A stretch of 64,000 nucleotides of DNA from Candidatus Margulisiibacteriota bacterium (lineage in GTDB: Bacteria; Margulisbacteria; WOR-1; O2-12-FULL-45-9; XYB2-FULL-48-7), in the NCBI GenBank assembly GCA_041661965.1, contig JBAZTH010000001.1:62001-126000 (forward strand), in the 5' to 3' direction. A model generated the notes under the pieces. That model saw nothing but the letters and a program-made list of their open reading frames with translations. It was not told the DNA's origin and did no database searches. Below, piece after piece: positions 26,234 through 34,962 of this stretch (the stretch's first letter is position 1; each line of letters begins with the position of its first letter). Made by a program: the position numbers and the translations under genes.

Positions 26234-27904
26234 ATGAGAAAATTTAAACATTCCGTAATCGCTGGAAGCATAATTTTGGCCGGTCTCGGCCTGGCTTCTG
26301 TATCCTCCGGTTTTGCCGCCACGCCTAAAGATGCCGCCTGTGCCGTGGAAAAGCAAACGGTTTTCACCGGCGTTTTCCGCGAAGGGGCCCCCCGCAACAT
26401 GAATTACATCAAACAGTACGAACAGCAGGTCGGAAAAAAACCGGCCATGATCATGTGGTATCAGGACTGGGAGCAAGCTTTCCCGAAAGAAGATTGTCTG
26501 AAGGTCGCCGAATACGGCGCCACCCCCCACATTGTCTGGGAACCATGGTACTGGGGCGATCACGCGAAAGTCACCCTTAATGATATTATCGACGGCAAAT
26601 GGGACGAATATATCCGTGGTTGGGCTAAAGGGGCCAAAGAATACGGCAAGCCGATCCTGCTCCGGGTCGCCCACGAATACAATATTGACGGCTACCCCTG
26701 GGGGACCATCAATAACGACAAAAATCCGGAGACCTATATTAAAGCCTATCGCCACATCGTCGATATTTTCAAAAAGGAAAAAGCTTCCAACGCTAAATTT
26801 GTCTGGTGCTTCATGAACTATTCTTATCCCGACGAACAATGGAACGACTGGGAAAAAGCTTATCCCGGCGACAGCTACGTTGACTGGATCGGGATCGACG
26901 GATATAACTGGGGGACGACCCAGAGTTGGAGCGAATGGCAGGTCTTCAAATATCTCTTTCGTGAACAAGCCCGGAAAAGCCGGATGCTCTGGCCGAACAA
27001 GCCGATCATGGTCGCGGAATTCGGCAGCGCCGAGCAGGGGGGGGACAAGGCGGCCTGGATCAAGGAGATCCCTAAATATTTGGCGACCAGCATGCGCGAC
27101 ATCAACGCGATTGTTTGGTTCGACGTAAAAAAGGAGACCGATTGGCGGATCAATTCCAGCGCCAGGGCGCTGGCCGCTTACAAAGAGACCATGAAGAGCC
27201 CGCTTTTCTCTTCTTCCGGCGCCGCGCTGGCCGCGCTGACCATTTCTCCCGGGAAGATCGAACGCCGGCTCGCTTTCGCGCCTAAAACGAAATGCGCGCT
27301 GGTTATTGACGGCGACTTGAGCGAATGGGATAAAACTTATCCGATCGTCATGAAGGACGCCGCCTTCTTTAAGGAAGGGCTGGATTGGGGCGGACCGCAA
27401 GACCTCTCCGGTACGATCTATTTAATGTGGGACGATCAATATCTTTACCTGGCGGCGGAAGTGGCTGACAAGAACCCCCTGATGAACAGGCGGATCAATC
27501 AGGAAGTTTGGAACGGGGACGCGATCGAAATGGTCCTGGGCCTTGATTCGGCCGAGCCCAAGAGGCACTCTTTCGGCAAAGGTGATTATCAATTCGGCTT
27601 CGGTACCGGAGACGGAAAAACGACCAAGCCGCAGATCTGGAACTGGCAAAGAAACAGAAGTCCGCGAGGAGGTGAAATTTCCGTTAAAAAAGCCGCTAAA
27701 TTAAATGGATACGCCCTAGAGGCGAAAGTGCCGTTAGACTTTTTCCCCAACGGATTCAAGCCGGCGGTTGGGCGAAAAATTGATTTTGATATCGCTCTGG
27801 ATGACGCCGACGCGAGCGGCCAGCGCGAAAAACAATTGATCTGGAATGGAGATTTCTATTTTTATAGGGACCCCGGTGTTTGGGGGATCCTGGAATTTAA
27901 ATAA
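26234..27904 (+). CDS. Exported GH26 glycosidase with C-terminal CBM9-like module (556 aa)
   Basis: A signal peptide (IAGSIILAGLGLASVSSGFAA) ends near residue 29. Residues ~35-315 are a GH26 barrel: acid/base Glu in LLRVAHEYNIDGYPWG, VDWIGIDGYNWG, and nucleophile Glu in PIMVAEFGSAEQGG. Residues ~350-556 look like a CBM9/DOMON-type beta-sandwich (VIDGDLSEW, YLMWDDQYLYLAAEVAD, WNGDAIEMVLG, ending WNGDFYFYRDPGVWGILEF), which binds sugar ends. The enzyme should work in the periplasm or at the cell surface on a mannan, xylan or related beta-polymer. GGGAGGAAG lies 7 nt before the ATG. It sits where a sugar-binding protein gene is usually found beside two permeases, so the CBM part may help present ligand; that is inference. 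Confidence 0.86.
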   Translation: MRKFKHSVIAGSIILAGLGLASVSSGFAATPKDAACAVEKQTVFTGVFREGAPRNMNYIKQYEQQVGKKPAMIMWYQDWEQAFPKEDCLKVAEYGATPHIVWEPWYWGDHAKVTLNDIIDGKWDEYIRGWAKGAKEYGKPILLRVAHEYNIDGYPWGTINNDKNPETYIKAYRHIVDIFKKEKASNAKFVWCFMNYSYPDEQWNDWEKAYPGDSYVDWIGIDGYNWGTTQSWSEWQVFKYLFREQARKSRMLWPNKPIMVAEFGSAEQGGDKAAWIKEIPKYLATSMRDINAIVWFDVKKETDWRINSSARALAAYKETMKSPLFSSSGAALAALTISPGKIERRLAFAPKTKCALVIDGDLSEWDKTYPIVMKDAAFFKEGLDWGGPQDLSGTIYLMWDDQYLYLAAEVADKNPLMNRRINQEVWNGDAIEMVLGLDSAEPKRHSFGKGDYQFGFGTGDGKTTKPQIWNWQRNRSPRGGEISVKKAAKLNGYALEAKVPLDFFPNGFKPAVGRKIDFDIALDDADASGQREKQLIWNGDFYFYRDPGVWGILEFK

Positions 27905-27921
27905 CTAGGAGGTTTTTTTAC

Positions 27922-28647
27922 ATGAAGCGTTCGTTAATAACCGTTAGTTTGTTATCGCTTTTCCTATTTTGCGGTGCTTTGGCGATGGGCGGTCCGTCGC
28001 CGGAAAAAAAGACCGGTGAAACAAAAACTGAACAAACCGCTAAGCCGACCGCCATGGCCGAAAAAGTTTTCCCAATCGATAATTTCGAGTCCGGCAGCCT
28101 GAAAGCTCCCCGCGATTGGTGGGTCTTTGACGTTAAGGCGGAGATCGTCTCGACGGACCTCTTAAAGGCCGGAGAAAGCCTGGATGTCGGCCTCAAATCT
28201 CTTTTCCTTTCCGGTCCCGCGACCAGCTTCTACGTCGGTGGAATGGGGACATATCTGGCCAAAGAAGGGCAGGACCTCTCCAAATATAATGCCATCCAGG
28301 TCGATATTTACGGCGCCGGCGCCGATTCCGGTTCGTTGAAGATCGAGCTCTATGATGATGATAACGGCAACTGGCAAATCGAACAGGATAAGACCCGGAA
28401 CTTTGCTTCGCTCTATGATGATAAGTGGGGCTACGAGGTCAAGATCGACTGGAACGGCTGGAAGAGGGTAGCGATCCCGATGGCCGATTTTGTCGATGAA
28501 AACCCGGCCGTCGGCGATGATATCTGGAATCCCCAGCAGAACAACAACTCGGGCGGCATGCTGCAGCTGCAGTTGATTTGCATCGCGACCAAGTCGAAGG
28601 GAAAAGTCGCCTTCGATCTGGACAATCTCGCGTTGCTGACCGAATAG
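27922..28647 (+). CDS. Exported CBM11/CIA30-like carbohydrate-binding protein (241 aa)
   Basis: The N-terminus has a signal peptide (LITVSLLSLFLFCGALAMGG) followed by a Lys/Thr/Glu-rich linker (~25-50). The remainder resembles the jelly roll shared by CBM11 and CIA30 proteins: DNFESGSLKAPRDWWVF at the start, then YNAIQVDIYGAG, GSLKIELYDDDNGNW, WNGWKRVAIPMADF and the end GKVAFDLDNLALL. No catalytic residues are evident. It probably binds a polysaccharide or oligosaccharide in the periplasm. GGAGG precedes the ATG, and the gene lies 17 bp after the GH26-CBM9 gene in the same operon, so it could act as the missing binding component of the transporter. That last point is unproven. Confidence 0.7.
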   Translation: MKRSLITVSLLSLFLFCGALAMGGPSPEKKTGETKTEQTAKPTAMAEKVFPIDNFESGSLKAPRDWWVFDVKAEIVSTDLLKAGESLDVGLKSLFLSGPATSFYVGGMGTYLAKEGQDLSKYNAIQVDIYGAGADSGSLKIELYDDDNGNWQIEQDKTRNFASLYDDKWGYEVKIDWNGWKRVAIPMADFVDENPAVGDDIWNPQQNNNSGGMLQLQLICIATKSKGKVAFDLDNLALLTE

Positions 28648-28650
28648 ATA

Positions 28651-29496
28651 ATGAAAAGATTCTTGGTCTCGATCGCGGCCGGGCTTATCTTTGTAAGCTC
28701 GGCCGCGGCCGCCATCCAGCCTTTTGCCGAGCTGTGGAACAACCTGGCTTATTACTCGACCAACATAGAACAACAGGATTTCTCTTCGCTCTTGCTTCGC
28801 TATGAAGGGAAAGTCGGCTTTAATCTGGACGACTCCCCGTTCGACCTTTACGCCGTCTATTACGGCACCGCCTCCCAAACCAGCGATTATTGGGACAATT
28901 CGCTTTTTGCCGGTTTGGGCTTCAGGTTCCGGCCGTTCTACAATTACAAGCCGGGAGACTGGACGAACGAGTGGCTGCCTGACGTGAAAATCTTCGCGGA
29001 ATCGCTTTCCGCTTCTTATCAAAAGAACGCCGGCGCGGCGGAAGCGGCCGGCTTGCCGAAAAATGATACCCGCTACGGCTTCGAGCTTTGGCATGTTTGG
29101 AACCTTGATAAACCGAACCCGAACGATTATTGGGGAGAGCTTTGGACAAATCTTTCTTTCCGGACCACCAGTTTTACCGCGACCGATTTTAACGACTGGC
29201 TCTTCTACTTTCAGCCCAAGCTTGGCCGGCACCTGGGGCGGGGGATCGAGCCTTATATTAAAGCTGACGTGACCTATTCCAATAAAAACTATTATTGGCA
29301 AAACGTTGCCGATTACGGGATCGGGATCAGGTTCGAGCCGTGGCGGAACACTGCCAGCGATGATTCGATCCTGAAAAAGCTCAAGATTTTCGCGGAAGTT
29401 TTGACTGTTTCTTATCTCAAGGATAAGCCGCCCACCGCTCAGCAGACCGTTTCAACCGATATTCGCTTCGGGATTGACCTCTCGATCGGGAGATAG
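28651..29496 (+). CDS. Exported beta-barrel-like outer-membrane protein (281 aa)
   Basis: A signal peptide (FLVSIAAGLIFVSSAAAA) is followed by repeated amphipathic beta strands rich in aromatic residues, for example SSLLLRYEGKVGF, DLYAVYYGTAS, LFAGLGFRFRPFYNY, EPYIKADVTYSNKNYYW, YGIGIRFEPW and the final RFGIDLSIG. This pattern is typical of a 10-14 strand outer-membrane barrel and suggests a diderm envelope. It lies 3 bp after the CBM11-like gene and ends the carbohydrate operon, so it may be a porin or exit/entry channel for oligosaccharides. It could also be an exported all-beta structural protein; no family assignment is certain. The next gene (pth) follows after 2 bp and may be read through. 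Confidence 0.62.
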   Translation: MKRFLVSIAAGLIFVSSAAAAIQPFAELWNNLAYYSTNIEQQDFSSLLLRYEGKVGFNLDDSPFDLYAVYYGTASQTSDYWDNSLFAGLGFRFRPFYNYKPGDWTNEWLPDVKIFAESLSASYQKNAGAAEAAGLPKNDTRYGFELWHVWNLDKPNPNDYWGELWTNLSFRTTSFTATDFNDWLFYFQPKLGRHLGRGIEPYIKADVTYSNKNYYWQNVADYGIGIRFEPWRNTASDDSILKKLKIFAEVLTVSYLKDKPPTAQQTVSTDIRFGIDLSIGR

Positions 29497-29498
29497 CG

Positions 29499-30056
29499 AT
29501 GTTTTTAGTCGTTGGCTTAGGGAACCCCGGAGCCGAATACGCCAAGACCCGTCACAACCTCGGCTTTAGGGTCGTTGATGAGCTGGCCGGACGACTGAAG
29601 CTCTCCTTCAGGGCCAAGCATCAGGCTTTGATCGCTGAAGGCCAGGTTGGCGACCACAAAACGAGCCTCGCGCAACCCCAAACCTACATGAACAATTCCG
29701 GCCAATCGGTCAAAGAGATCGTTTCTTGGCATAAGTTGCCGAATGAAAAGCTGATCGTTATTTACGACGATGTCGATCTCGAGGTCGGCCAGGTCCGGGT
29801 CAGGGAGAGCGGGTCCGCCGGCGGGCACCATGGGATCGAATCGATCATGAGCCACCTTAATTCGGGGGCTTTTGTCCGAATTCGGATCGGGATCGGCCGG
29901 CCGAGCGCCGGCGGCGATGTCGCTAACTATGTTTTGGGCCGGATCGCGGCCGACCAGCAGGAAGCGCTCGCGCTTGCTATCCAGACCGCCGCCGATGCCG
30001 CTTTAGAGGCGATCCTCCACGGCACTGCCGCCGCGATGAACAAATTCAACCGCTAG
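29499..30056 (+). CDS. pth: Peptidyl-tRNA hydrolase
   Basis: Releases tRNA from peptidyl-tRNAs dropped by ribosomes; a cytoplasmic, essential house-keeping enzyme. Visible motifs: VGLGNPGAEYAKTRHNLGF (Asn and the catalytic His near residue 20), LAQPQTYMNNSGQSV, IVIYDDVDLEVGQVRVR (Asp pair) and GSAGGHHGIESI. At 185 aa the length is standard. It starts 2 bp after the beta-barrel gene, so it probably shares that transcript. The next gene, mfd, has its own promoter just after the pth stop. Confidence 0.95.
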   Translation: MFLVVGLGNPGAEYAKTRHNLGFRVVDELAGRLKLSFRAKHQALIAEGQVGDHKTSLAQPQTYMNNSGQSVKEIVSWHKLPNEKLIVIYDDVDLEVGQVRVRESGSAGGHHGIESIMSHLNSGAFVRIRIGIGRPSAGGDVANYVLGRIAADQQEALALAIQTAADAALEAILHGTAAAMNKFNR

Positions 30057-30059
30057 TTA

Positions 30060-30068
30060 TGCTACAAT
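30060..30068 (+). promoter_or_regulatory. Extended -10 promoter of mfd, leaderless type
   Basis: TGCTACAAT is followed after only 6 nt by ATG 30075, so the mRNA should begin at the A of the start codon. No ribosome site is present. Confidence 0.6.
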
Positions 30069-30074
30069 CCACTT

Positions 30075-33062
30075 ATGTTGGACGACTTAGTTAAGGCGAT
30101 CGCTGAAAGCGATCTTCTCCGGCGTCAAATTTCTAAGAACAAGCGATTGAACTTTTCCGGCTTAAGTGGCGGGGCCTTTGCCGCTCTTTTGGCTGTTTTA
30201 GCCCGAACATATCCCAATCTGCTGGCGGTGACCGGTTCGCTGGAAAAAGCGGAGAGCCTCCGCCAGGAGATCGACCTTTTTACCGGCCGAGGCACTCTTC
30301 TCTTTCCTCCCCCGGAACTGATGACCGCCGATAATTTTTCGGAGACCGCCGGGGAACGTTTGGCGATCCTCAATGAGTGGGCGATGCGTCGCCAAACGAT
30401 CGTCGTCGCTCCGCTGCGCGCCGCGCTGGCCAATTGTCAGCCGCCGGCCAGCCTTAGGTCCATAGAGATCGGCGTTGGCGAGGAACTGGAAAGAGAAGGA
30501 TTCCTGAAACGGCTGGTCGAGCTCGGCTACCGCCGTTTTGATATCGTTGGCGAGAAGGGGGAGTTTAGCGTCCGGGGCGGGATCGTTGATATTTTCCCGG
30601 TCAACCAGCCAAGCGCCCTCCGGCTTGAATTTAGCGGTGACACGGTCGAATCGATCCGCCGCTTTGATCCTTACTCCCAGCGTTCGACCGAGAAAGTTAC
30701 CGCAGTCAGCCTCCTGCCGGCCAAAGAAAACCCCTCCACTCCTTTTTATAACGCGCTTCCCAAAGGGACTTTGGTTGTTCTGGTCGAGCGGCTGGAAGTC
30801 CTCCGGTCGGCTGGCGAAATTGACGGGCAGGGGGCCGCTCTTAAGGAGCTGGAGGCGCTGGTCCAGGTCGAACTTTCCAGTTTTACCGAGCCGGGAGAAG
30901 CGCCGCTTTTCCAGCCGGTCAAAAGTTATATCGATGATTTAACGGCGGTGCCGAAAGGGGCGCTGGTTGTCAGCCGCCACCCGCACCGCCTGCGCGAAGA
31001 GCCTGGCTTGCGGGTTATTGAGGGGAAATTAAGCGGCGGGTTTGCTTTCAATGGCTTGACCGTCCTTTCCGATAAAGAGCTGTTCGGCGAGGCCCAGGCG
31101 GCCAGGAAAAAATCCCGGCCGGCCAAAGAAGGGGTCGCCGATGAGCTTTTATCCGACCTGAAAGTCGGGGACTTCGTGGTCCACGAGAATTACGGGATCG
31201 GCGTTTACCGGGGAATGAAGGAGCTGGAGATCGACGGGGTTTCCCAAGAGTACCTCTTGCTCGAATTCCATGGCGACGACTTGCTTTACGTCCCGCCGCC
31301 GATGATCGGCTTGGTCGAGAAATATTCCGGCGGGGGCGACGCCAAGCCCCGGCTCTCCCGCCTGGGGAGCAAGGAGTGGCTCAAGACCCGCGGCCGGGTG
31401 AAGAAGGCGCTTCGCGACATGACCCAGGAATTGACCCAGCTTTATGCCGCCCGGGAGAAGTTTCCGGGGATCGCTTTTCCGCCCGATGACGTCTGGCAGA
31501 AAGAGCTGGAAGCGACCTTCCCTTATGAAGAGACGCCTGACCAGCTCAAAGCGATCGCCGCGGTCAAAAAAGATATGGAAGCCCACCGGCCGATGGACCG
31601 GTTGGTTTGCGGTGATGTCGGCTACGGCAAGACCGAAGTGGCGATCCGGGCGGCGGCCAAAGCGGCCAGCGCCGGCAAACAGGTGGCGATCCTGGCGCCG
31701 ACCACCATCCTGGTCGAACAGCACTTTAATAATTTCAAAGAGCGGTTCAAGAACCTTCCTTTTGTGATCGAAATGCTTTCCCGTTTCCGCTCGCCGGCCG
31801 AACAGAAGGCGATTGTTAAAACAGTTGGGGAAGGGGGGGTCGATATCCTGATCGGGACTCACCGGCTTCTCTCCAAAGACCTGAAGTTTAAAGACCTGGG
31901 GCTTTTGATCGTCGACGAAGAACAGCGTTTCGGCGTCGCTCATAAGGAAAAGCTGAAACAGCTGAAAAAGACAGTCGACGTCCTAACCCTTTCGGCTACG
32001 CCGATCCCCCGCACCCTTTATTTTTCCCTGGCCGGCTTGCGGGAGATCAGTTTGATCTCGACTCCGCCGGTCGACCGTTCGCCGATCAGGACCTACATCC
32101 TGCCGTTCGCAGAAAAAGTCGTCCGGGAGGCGATCATCAGGGAGATCGACCGGGGCGGTCAGGTCTACCTGGTCCACAATACCGTCGATAAAATAATGGG
32201 ATTGGCGGCCAGGATCAAGAAGCTGGTCCCCTCGGCGCGGGTGACGGTTGGCCATGGCCAGATGGACGAAAAGAAGCTCGAAAAGACGATGAAAGATTTT
32301 ATGGAGCGGCAATATGACGTGCTGGTCTGTACCTCGATCATTGAATCGGGGCTCGACATCACTAACGTGAACACGATCCTGATCGATAACGCCGACCGGT
32401 TTGGTCTTTCCCAGCTTTACCAGATCAGGGGGCGGGTCGGCCGCTCGCCGGTCAGGGCTTACGCTTATCTGATGTACCATCCGGAGCGGACCCTCTCTGA
32501 ATTAGCGTTAGAGAGGCTCAAAGCGATCCAGGAATTTACCGCTCTTGGCTCCGGCTACAAGTTAGCGATGCGCGACCTGGAGATCCGGGGCTCTGGGAAC
32601 CTGCTTGGGGCGGAACAATCGGGCCACATTTATGAGGTCGGGTTTGACCTCTATTGCGAGTTGCTGGAAGAGGCGGTCCGGGAAGCCAAGGGAGAAAAAG
32701 TGATCGCGCCGCGCGAAGTCGAGATCGACCTGAAAGTTGAGGCTTCAATTCCGCCGGAATACGTGACCGACGACCGCCAGCGGATCGCTCTTTATCGGCG
32801 GCTGAACATGGTGACTACTCTCGAGGGGATAGAAGAGATCAAAGTGGAGTTTAAAGACCGTTTTGGGCCGCTTCCAGGGCCTCTCCAGACCCTTTTACGC
32901 TTGGTTAGGCTCAAGGTTAAGGCGTTAAATAGCGGCGTAGTCAGCGTTAAAGAGACCGGTAAATTGATCAGGGTGGAGTGGTTGTCTGGCAAGGCTAAGC
33001 TGTTTAAGGCCGGAGGCGAAGTGATCGCGCTGGCAGAAAAATGTCTTACAGCCGGGAATTAA
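30075..33062 (+). CDS. mfd: Transcription-repair coupling factor Mfd (995 aa)
   Basis: Removes RNA polymerase stalled at DNA lesions and recruits UvrA. Order of domains: UvrB-like N-terminal region (~1-330), RNA-polymerase-interaction Tudor-like domain (LKVGDFVVHENYGIGVYRG at ~360), then the RecG-type helicase. The helicase shows Walker A GDVGYGKTEVAIRAA, DEEQRFGV, LSATPIPRTLY and QIRGRVGRS. The C-terminal TRCF domain begins near 860. Enterobacterial Mfd is about 1150 aa, so this copy is shorter, mainly in the N-terminal part. The start follows the leaderless promoter. The 3' end overlaps the convergent gene at 33046 by 17 bp. Confidence 0.96.
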   Translation: MLDDLVKAIAESDLLRRQISKNKRLNFSGLSGGAFAALLAVLARTYPNLLAVTGSLEKAESLRQEIDLFTGRGTLLFPPPELMTADNFSETAGERLAILNEWAMRRQTIVVAPLRAALANCQPPASLRSIEIGVGEELEREGFLKRLVELGYRRFDIVGEKGEFSVRGGIVDIFPVNQPSALRLEFSGDTVESIRRFDPYSQRSTEKVTAVSLLPAKENPSTPFYNALPKGTLVVLVERLEVLRSAGEIDGQGAALKELEALVQVELSSFTEPGEAPLFQPVKSYIDDLTAVPKGALVVSRHPHRLREEPGLRVIEGKLSGGFAFNGLTVLSDKELFGEAQAARKKSRPAKEGVADELLSDLKVGDFVVHENYGIGVYRGMKELEIDGVSQEYLLLEFHGDDLLYVPPPMIGLVEKYSGGGDAKPRLSRLGSKEWLKTRGRVKKALRDMTQELTQLYAAREKFPGIAFPPDDVWQKELEATFPYEETPDQLKAIAAVKKDMEAHRPMDRLVCGDVGYGKTEVAIRAAAKAASAGKQVAILAPTTILVEQHFNNFKERFKNLPFVIEMLSRFRSPAEQKAIVKTVGEGGVDILIGTHRLLSKDLKFKDLGLLIVDEEQRFGVAHKEKLKQLKKTVDVLTLSATPIPRTLYFSLAGLREISLISTPPVDRSPIRTYILPFAEKVVREAIIREIDRGGQVYLVHNTVDKIMGLAARIKKLVPSARVTVGHGQMDEKKLEKTMKDFMERQYDVLVCTSIIESGLDITNVNTILIDNADRFGLSQLYQIRGRVGRSPVRAYAYLMYHPERTLSELALERLKAIQEFTALGSGYKLAMRDLEIRGSGNLLGAEQSGHIYEVGFDLYCELLEEAVREAKGEKVIAPREVEIDLKVEASIPPEYVTDDRQRIALYRRLNMVTTLEGIEEIKVEFKDRFGPLPGPLQTLLRLVRLKVKALNSGVVSVKETGKLIRVEWLSGKAKLFKAGGEVIALAEKCLTAGN

Positions 33063-33369
33063 TGTACTGGTTGACCACCCGTTGATCGTTGATGATGACC
33101 AGCGGTTTCCCTTTCGGGCTTTTTATCGTTAGTTTCTCCGGGGTGACCTCAATATTGCCGATCCCGGAATCCTGGTGCGAAGTTTGCGATAGGTAATTCA
33201 GGGCGAGCATTTTCAGGATCTCCGGGTTAAGTTTATCGCCCATGAAGATCTTCGGTTCGATCACGAATTCAGTGTGCTTGGCGGCGATGACCGAAGCCTG
33301 CCCGCTTCTTTTCCAAAGCTCTTTTAGGGCGACTTCCAATTGCTCTAAGGCGCTTTTTTCTTCAGGCAT
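33046..33369 (-). CDS. Small unknown protein (107 aa)
   Basis: Not recognised. Charged, soluble and probably alpha/beta, without signal peptide or membrane segment. It begins with an acidic helix (EKSALEQLEVALKELW) and ends with short beta strands (KLTIKSPKGKPLVIINDQRVV). It is the last of three small genes read leftward from 34039; its ATG overlaps the stop of the preceding gene (TAATG-type junction at 33369), which supports a real co-translated unit. Convergent with mfd, with a 17-bp overlap. No known domain neighbours give a function. Confidence 0.6.
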   Translation of the reverse strand: MPEEKSALEQLEVALKELWKRSGQASVIAAKHTEFVIEPKIFMGDKLNPEILKMLALNYLSQTSHQDSGIGNIEVTPEKLTIKSPKGKPLVIINDQRVVNQYINSRL

Positions 33370-33761
33370 TAGGCTTTTCCTCCATTGTTTAGGGCGGCTT
33401 GTTCCCGGTTGACTTGCGCGGCCAGGGTCTTGAGCTGGCCATTTCCCAGGGCAAAAATTACTTCCAACATATTGGCGCCAGGGGCCAGAGCGACCGCCGG
33501 ACGGTAGGTTTCAGTCGGGATCTCCGGCTGCAGATTGATTGGTGTTTTAGTGATGGTTGGTTGGGTAGTTGAGACGGTTGCTGTTTCTCCGGTTGGAGCC
33601 GGCCGGGTCGAGAAACCATTCTGGGCTTGATTTAATCGGCTACGGACGTCATAAACCAGCCGATTAAGTTCAGTTGAAGTCAGGTTAATAAGCGGGGTCC
33701 CGCCAGATTGTCTGGGGGCCTGTTCAACTGAGCCTATTCTAGTTGGGGTGATTGGTGTCAT
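33369..33761 (-). CDS. Small unknown Pro/Thr-rich protein (130 aa)
   Basis: Not recognised. Low-complexity Thr/Pro/Gln-rich sequence (TPITPTRIGSVEQAP, GETATVSTTQPTITKTPIN) covers the first ~80 residues; the end is helical (MLEVIFALGNGQLKTLAAQVN). ATG 33761 is preferred over 33773: it shares one base with the stop of the upstream gene (TAATG), and GGAG lies 7 nt before it. The Thr/Pro-rich head resembles those of other unknown genes in the window, which may mark a lineage-specific group of linker-type proteins. Middle gene of the three-gene unit. Confidence 0.55.
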   Translation of the reverse strand: MTPITPTRIGSVEQAPRQSGGTPLINLTSTELNRLVYDVRSRLNQAQNGFSTRPAPTGETATVSTTQPTITKTPINLQPEIPTETYRPAVALAPGANMLEVIFALGNGQLKTLAAQVNREQAALNNGGKA

Positions 33762-34039
33762 TATTTTCTCCACGCCAGACGGCCGCTCTTAAGTTCTGAT
33801 TTGATCGCCGCCGCCACATAGGGCAATTCGCCCGGTTTCAGGTTGTGTTTGTCGACGAAATATTCGATGACCGCCCGGGCCTTATCCTTCGGGTCGAGGA
33901 GTGACTGGTCGTTTTTAATGACCGGTTCGCCGTCGATCCGGAGGAGACCCAAAATGTCGATGACTTCCATCGACGATTTCAGGCCCAAAGTCTGGAGGTT
34001 CGGGCCGCTTTTTTTCTCTTCTTGTCCGTTATTTGTCAT
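33761..34039 (-). CDS. Small unknown protein (92 aa)
   Basis: Not recognised. Soluble, charged, likely helical; it includes SSMEVIDILGLLRIDGEPVI and KARAVIEYFVDKHNL. It starts the three-gene minus-strand unit and is divergent from mazG. No membrane or export signal. The conserved-looking overlaps (TAATG) with the next gene are the main reason to accept it as real. Confidence 0.55.
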   Translation of the reverse strand: MTNNGQEEKKSGPNLQTLGLKSSMEVIDILGLLRIDGEPVIKNDQSLLDPKDKARAVIEYFVDKHNLKPGELPYVAAAIKSELKSGRLAWRK

Positions 34040-34118
34040 AGTTTGTTCGCTTGTCCGTTCACTTATTTATCGTTGTTGAGGGGTAAAAACTTGCATGGTT
34101 TCTCTATTATGTGGAGGG

Positions 34119-34126
34119 TGTATAAT
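34119..34126 (+). promoter_or_regulatory. -10 promoter of mazG, leaderless type
   Basis: TGTATAAT is followed after 7 nt by ATG 34134. It is a near match to the extended -10 form, with no nucleotide between TG and TATAAT. No ribosome site precedes the ATG. Confidence 0.5.
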
Positions 34127-34133
34127 GATATAT

Positions 34134-34916
34134 ATGGGTAAAACAGGGGCTTACTTTGAAGAATTCGTGAAAATCGTGACCCTCCTGCGGCGAAAATGCC
34201 CTTGGGATAGGGAACAGACCTTTGAGAGCCTGAAACCGTACCTGGTCGAAGAGCTTTATGAAGTTTTAGAGGCGATCAACGAGGAGGACTTTGACCATCT
34301 TTCCGAAGAGCTGGGGGACATGCTCCTCCATATCGTGATGTTGGCGGTTTTTGCCAAACAAGACAAGAAATTCGATATTAACAAAGTCATTAAAACGATC
34401 TCCGACAAGATGGTCCGCCGCCACCCCCATGTCTTTGGGAAGGCGAAGGCGAAGAATAAGGCAGAGGTCTGGCAGAGATGGGAGAAGATTAAGAAAGAAG
34501 AAAGAGATACGGGAGACGGGACACGGAAAAGGATGATGGCTAGTATTCCGAAATCGCTACCGGCACTCTCCAGGGCGGATAAGGTGCAGAAGAAAGCGGC
34601 GCGGGTCGGCTTTGACTGGGACGATGTGGCCGGCGCCTGGGAGAAGGTAGACGAAGAAAGAGCGGAGATCGCGGAGTTGTTGGGGAAAAAGGGGAAAGAA
34701 AAGAAAAAGCTCCAGGAAGAGATCGGCGACCTTCTTTTTTCCGTCGTCAACGTTGCTCGCAAGCTGGAGATCGATCCGGAAGACGCCCTTCAGCTGGCGA
34801 ACAAAAAGTTTATCCGCCGTTTTGGGGCAATTGAAAACGATCTGACCGCCCGCCGGCTGACTCTGCCGGAAATGGAGACCCTCTGGAAAAAGGTGAAGGC
34901 GACGGAAAACTCTTAG
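34134..34916 (+). CDS. mazG: MazG nucleoside triphosphate pyrophosphohydrolase
   Basis: Hydrolyses (d)NTPs to monophosphates and PPi, in nucleotide-pool cleaning. Two MazG repeats are visible. The first has CPWDREQTFESLKPYLVEELYEV and EELGDMLLHIVMLAVFA near residues 20-70, with the EExxE and ExxD metal ligands. The second has EEIGDLLFSVVNVARKL near residue 200. Length (260 aa) fits two-domain MazG. I chose ATG 34134 because the TATAAT box ends 7 nt before it; earlier ATGs fall inside or upstream of the box. Confidence 0.94.
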   Translation: MGKTGAYFEEFVKIVTLLRRKCPWDREQTFESLKPYLVEELYEVLEAINEEDFDHLSEELGDMLLHIVMLAVFAKQDKKFDINKVIKTISDKMVRRHPHVFGKAKAKNKAEVWQRWEKIKKEERDTGDGTRKRMMASIPKSLPALSRADKVQKKAARVGFDWDDVAGAWEKVDEERAEIAELLGKKGKEKKKLQEEIGDLLFSVVNVARKLEIDPEDALQLANKKFIRRFGAIENDLTARRLTLPEMETLWKKVKATENS

Positions 34917-34945
34917 CAAACCCTTAGCCTACCGGGAAAAAATTG

Positions 34946-34954
34946 TGGTATAAT
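34946..34954 (+). promoter_or_regulatory. Extended -10 promoter of ftsH, leaderless type
   Basis: TGGTATAAT, a perfect extended -10, is followed after 8 nt by ATG 34963. There is no ribosome-binding site. Confidence 0.6.
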
Positions 34955-34962
34955 TGTTTTAT

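Noticed and set aside
26165..27400. 411-aa minus-strand reading frame
   Set aside because: It lies antisense to the GH26-CBM9 gene, has no recognisable domain and follows the codon pattern of the real gene.
27669..27700. GTGAAATT with 15-nt spacing inside the GH26-CBM9 gene
   Set aside because: The -10 position reads GCTAAATTA without the (C/T)GA start, it is inside a coding region, and no gene start follows nearby.
28162..29301. 379-aa minus-strand reading frame
   Set aside because: Antisense to the CBM11-like and barrel genes, which have signal peptides, ribosome sites and operon spacing; the antisense frame has none.
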